Assembly: GCA_018814245.1 (NCBI GenBank)
Contig: JAHIZN010000336.1
Location: 1 to 6,158 of the forward strand
Length of the DNA: 6,158 nucleotides
Direction: 5' to 3'
Source: a bacterium
Lineage (GTDB): Bacteria; UBA9089; CG2-30-40-21
Notes under the pieces: model-generated
The model's database searches: none
What the model was told of the DNA's origin: nothing
The model's input: the letters and a program-made list of their open reading frames with translations, nothing else
Position numbers and translations under genes: made by a program
Part shown: positions 5,184 to 6,158 of the stretch, one piece after another
How positions within the stretch are numbered: the stretch's first letter is position 1
Layout of the letters: each line of letters begins with the position of its first letter

Positions 5184-5198
5184 GGAAGCAAGAAATAA
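5184..5198 (+). pseudogene. Last codons of a lost HEAT gene (copy C)
   Basis: The frame reads GSKK plus stop (5187-5198), the same GSKK stop as at 1979-1990, and it sits at the same distance before the MNT remnant start. The preceding ATTGAC is also shared by copies A and B. This very short remnant is only convincing in the context of the longer repeat. Confidence 0.4.
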
Positions 5199-5216
5199 CA
5201 AAAGGAAAAACAAATT

Positions 5217-5391
5217 ATGTCCATAACCATTTCGCAGATAGACCGCCAGAGTGATTATCGCCAGTAAGTTTGGGGCAAAAAGGCTTATCCTTTTTGGAAG
5301 TGCTGTGGAATCACCAGAGACTGTCCGTGACTTGGACATTGCCTACGATGGGGTTGAGATCAGTGGTCGTGAGCCTACTATTACAAAGAAA
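5217..5391 (+). pseudogene. MNT remnant fused to a HEPN scrap by internal deletion (copy C)
   Basis: Bases 5187-5357 follow 1979-2148 at roughly 90% identity by eye, including leader, Shine-Dalgarno and ATG. From ATG 5217 translation gives MSITISQIDRQSDYRQ and stops at 5265-5267 after the +1 shift also seen in copy B. In the shifted frame the MNT continues with FGSAVESPETVRDLDIAYDGV, so the GSx9DxD motif is preserved. At 5356-5357 it jumps to hepT codons 30-37 (EISGREPT), in the HEPN reading frame. The joined frame, open from a possible GTG at 5251, ends at 5427 inside the next gene. It has no ribosome site of its own, so a 58-aa product is doubtful. Confidence 0.85.
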
Positions 5392-5397
5392 GGAGGT
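5389..5397 (+). promoter_or_regulatory. Strong Shine-Dalgarno for the last antitoxin gene
   Basis: AAAGGAGGT lies 6 nt before ATG 5403. It sits exactly where the HEPN scrap of copy C loses similarity, so this TA pair begins at the breakpoint. Confidence 0.65.
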
Positions 5398-5402
5398 GCA
5401 TC

Positions 5403-5630
5403 ATGCCAATGGCCATTTCAAGCATGAGGTATCTTACCGATGAAAGAGGAAGACCTCAAGAGGTTGTTCTTCCACTTAAGGTATGGAAGAAAATAACTGG
5501 AGAATTGGAGGTATTACAGGAAAAACAAGAAATACTGTTAGGGTTACGGCAATCCTGCCGTGAGGTAAATATGCAGAAAAAAGGGAAAATTCATGAAAAA
5601 ACCCTTGAGGAATTTCTGGATGAATTATGA
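5403..5630 (+). CDS. Antitoxin of a RelE-type module (Phd/RelB-like)
   Basis: This 75-residue protein has an N-terminal half of strand-like character (MRYLTDERGRPQEVVLPLKVWKKI, residues 8-31), the arrangement of small Phd/YefM- or RelB-like antitoxins that give a DNA-binding dimer. A charged helical C-terminal half follows, with a terminal acidic EKTLEEFLDEL that would wrap the toxin. ATG 5403 is favoured by AAAGGAGGT at 6-nt spacing. ATGs at 5409 and 5424 are in frame but have worse signals. The toxin gene starts 11 nt before its stop, so the two are coupled. It shares no visible similarity with the PF09720-type antitoxin upstream. The exact family is not certain from reading alone. Confidence 0.78.
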   Translation: MPMAISSMRYLTDERGRPQEVVLPLKVWKKITGELEVLQEKQEILLGLRQSCREVNMQKKGKIHEKTLEEFLDEL

Positions 5631-5952
5631 AATTATTCCAACAGAGTATTTCAAGCAACAGATTCGCAGTCTTCAAAAAAGCTACCCTCAGATAAAACAC
5701 GATCTGAAGGAATTAGCCGGAATTCTAAGAGAAAATCCCAAAGCAGGAAAGGCTTTAGGCAAAGCAATCTACAAGATACGACTAAAGAGTTCAGATGTTC
5801 TTAAAGGCAAAAGGGGTGGTTATAGGGTTATTACCTATGTTGTTGATAAGGAGCAGAAAATATGGTTGTTGACAATATATATTAAACCCAAAAAAGCAAC
5901 AATTACCGATGAAGAGCTGATGAGGATAGTAAAGAAGGAAGGTTTGGTGTAA
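5620..5952 (+). CDS. RelE-family mRNA interferase-like toxin
   Basis: This 110-residue basic protein has the RelE-superfamily layout: start MNYEIIPTEYFKQQIRSL, a helical region with LKELAGILRENP (residues 29-40), then YKIRLKSSDVLKGKRGGYRVITYVV (51-75) and LLTIYIKPKKATITDEEL (83-100). The KGKRGGYRVITY core and the IYIKPKKATITDEEL ending are typical of ribosome-dependent RelE/HigB-like RNases encoded downstream of Phd/RelB-like antitoxins. The frame is open from ATG 5593, which would add nine residues. ATG 5620 is preferred because family members begin near here, TTGAGGA (5605-5611) is well placed, and the 11-nt overlap with the antitoxin is normal. It looks intact. No terminator is seen after it. 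Confidence 0.86.
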   Translation: MNYEIIPTEYFKQQIRSLQKSYPQIKHDLKELAGILRENPKAGKALGKAIYKIRLKSSDVLKGKRGGYRVITYVVDKEQKIWLLTIYIKPKKATITDEELMRIVKKEGLV

Positions 5953-6018
5953 TTTGTAGGTGGTAAGTGGGCATGTTTGAACCGATTAGCTTTATTCAGA
6001 TATTGCCTGCGAAACATA

Positions 6019-6125
6019 TCCACCTGTGCGGTTGTGGATAATTGCATCAAGCCTCGTTAGTCAGCAGCTATTGCAACGAGAAAAGGTAGCACCTCTGGCG
6101 GAGAAAGAACCACAAAGGGTGTAAA
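6019..6125. repeat. Intergenic repeat pair, copy 2, with inverted 18-mer
   Basis: This lies in the gene-free tail 5953-6158. The 19-mer at 6019-6037 and the 16-mer at 6110-6125 match 1161-1179 (18/19) and 1228-1243 (16/16) in the same order and orientation. Between them, AAAGGTAGCACCTCTGGC (6082-6099) is the exact reverse complement of 4408-4425. The 19-mer can form a TCCAC/GTGGA hairpin with a 10-nt loop. This looks like a mosaic of dispersed repeat elements. No ORF in the tail is credible. Confidence 0.6.
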
Positions 6126-6158
6126 CTTAGGAAAAATAATTGCAGCGAAACAGGAATA

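Overview
The window opens with the last 115 codons of an anaerobic Ni-Fe carbon monoxide dehydrogenase (CooS/AcsA type). The rest is an accessory region in which every supported gene lies on the + strand. The CODH end, the low-to-moderate GC and many short dispersed repeats suggest an anaerobic, CO- or acetyl-CoA-pathway bacterium. An anammox-type planctomycete or another deep-branching anaerobe would fit, but the sequence alone does not settle this.

Layout. 1-346: CODH C-terminus. 459-1090: an uncharacterised 97-aa protein overlapping a retropepsin-like aspartic protease with a DTGSAG active site. 1339-1858: overlapping DUF4160 and DUF2442 genes. 2009-2786: an intact MNT nucleotidyltransferase / HEPN RNase pair (type VII toxin-antitoxin, MntA-HepT type). 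2869-3450: a HEAT-repeat lipoprotein. 3615-4213: DUF433 antitoxin and DUF5615 PIN-like toxin. 4574-5085: PF09720-type antitoxin and ParE/RelE toxin. 5403-5952: a second, unrelated antitoxin and RelE-type toxin. Five different two-gene modules of TA or TA-like type therefore sit in about 4.6 kb, most with overlapping stop and start codons.

The main hidden structure is a cassette of HEAT-gene 3' end, MNT and HEPN that occurs three times. Copy A (about 1934-2786) keeps MNT and HEPN but only the last 18 codons of the HEAT gene. Copy B (2869-4313) keeps the whole HEAT gene, a frameshifted and truncated MNT, and a 36-codon HEPN piece, with the DUF433-DUF5615 pair between the MNT and HEPN remnants. 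Copy C (about 5184-5391) keeps the last HEAT codons, a frameshifted MNT and a scrap of HEPN joined by an internal deletion, with the last TA pair starting immediately after. B and C share the same +1 frameshift, so the broken cassette seems to have been duplicated after it decayed. This makes the array a record of TA modules replacing, or landing in, an older TA module.

The HEPN remnant of copy B is itself interrupted by a 189-bp MITE-like element (4312-4500) with 18-bp terminal inverted repeats. Related short intergenic repeats occur at 1161-1243 and 6019-6125 and bracket the whole TA block.
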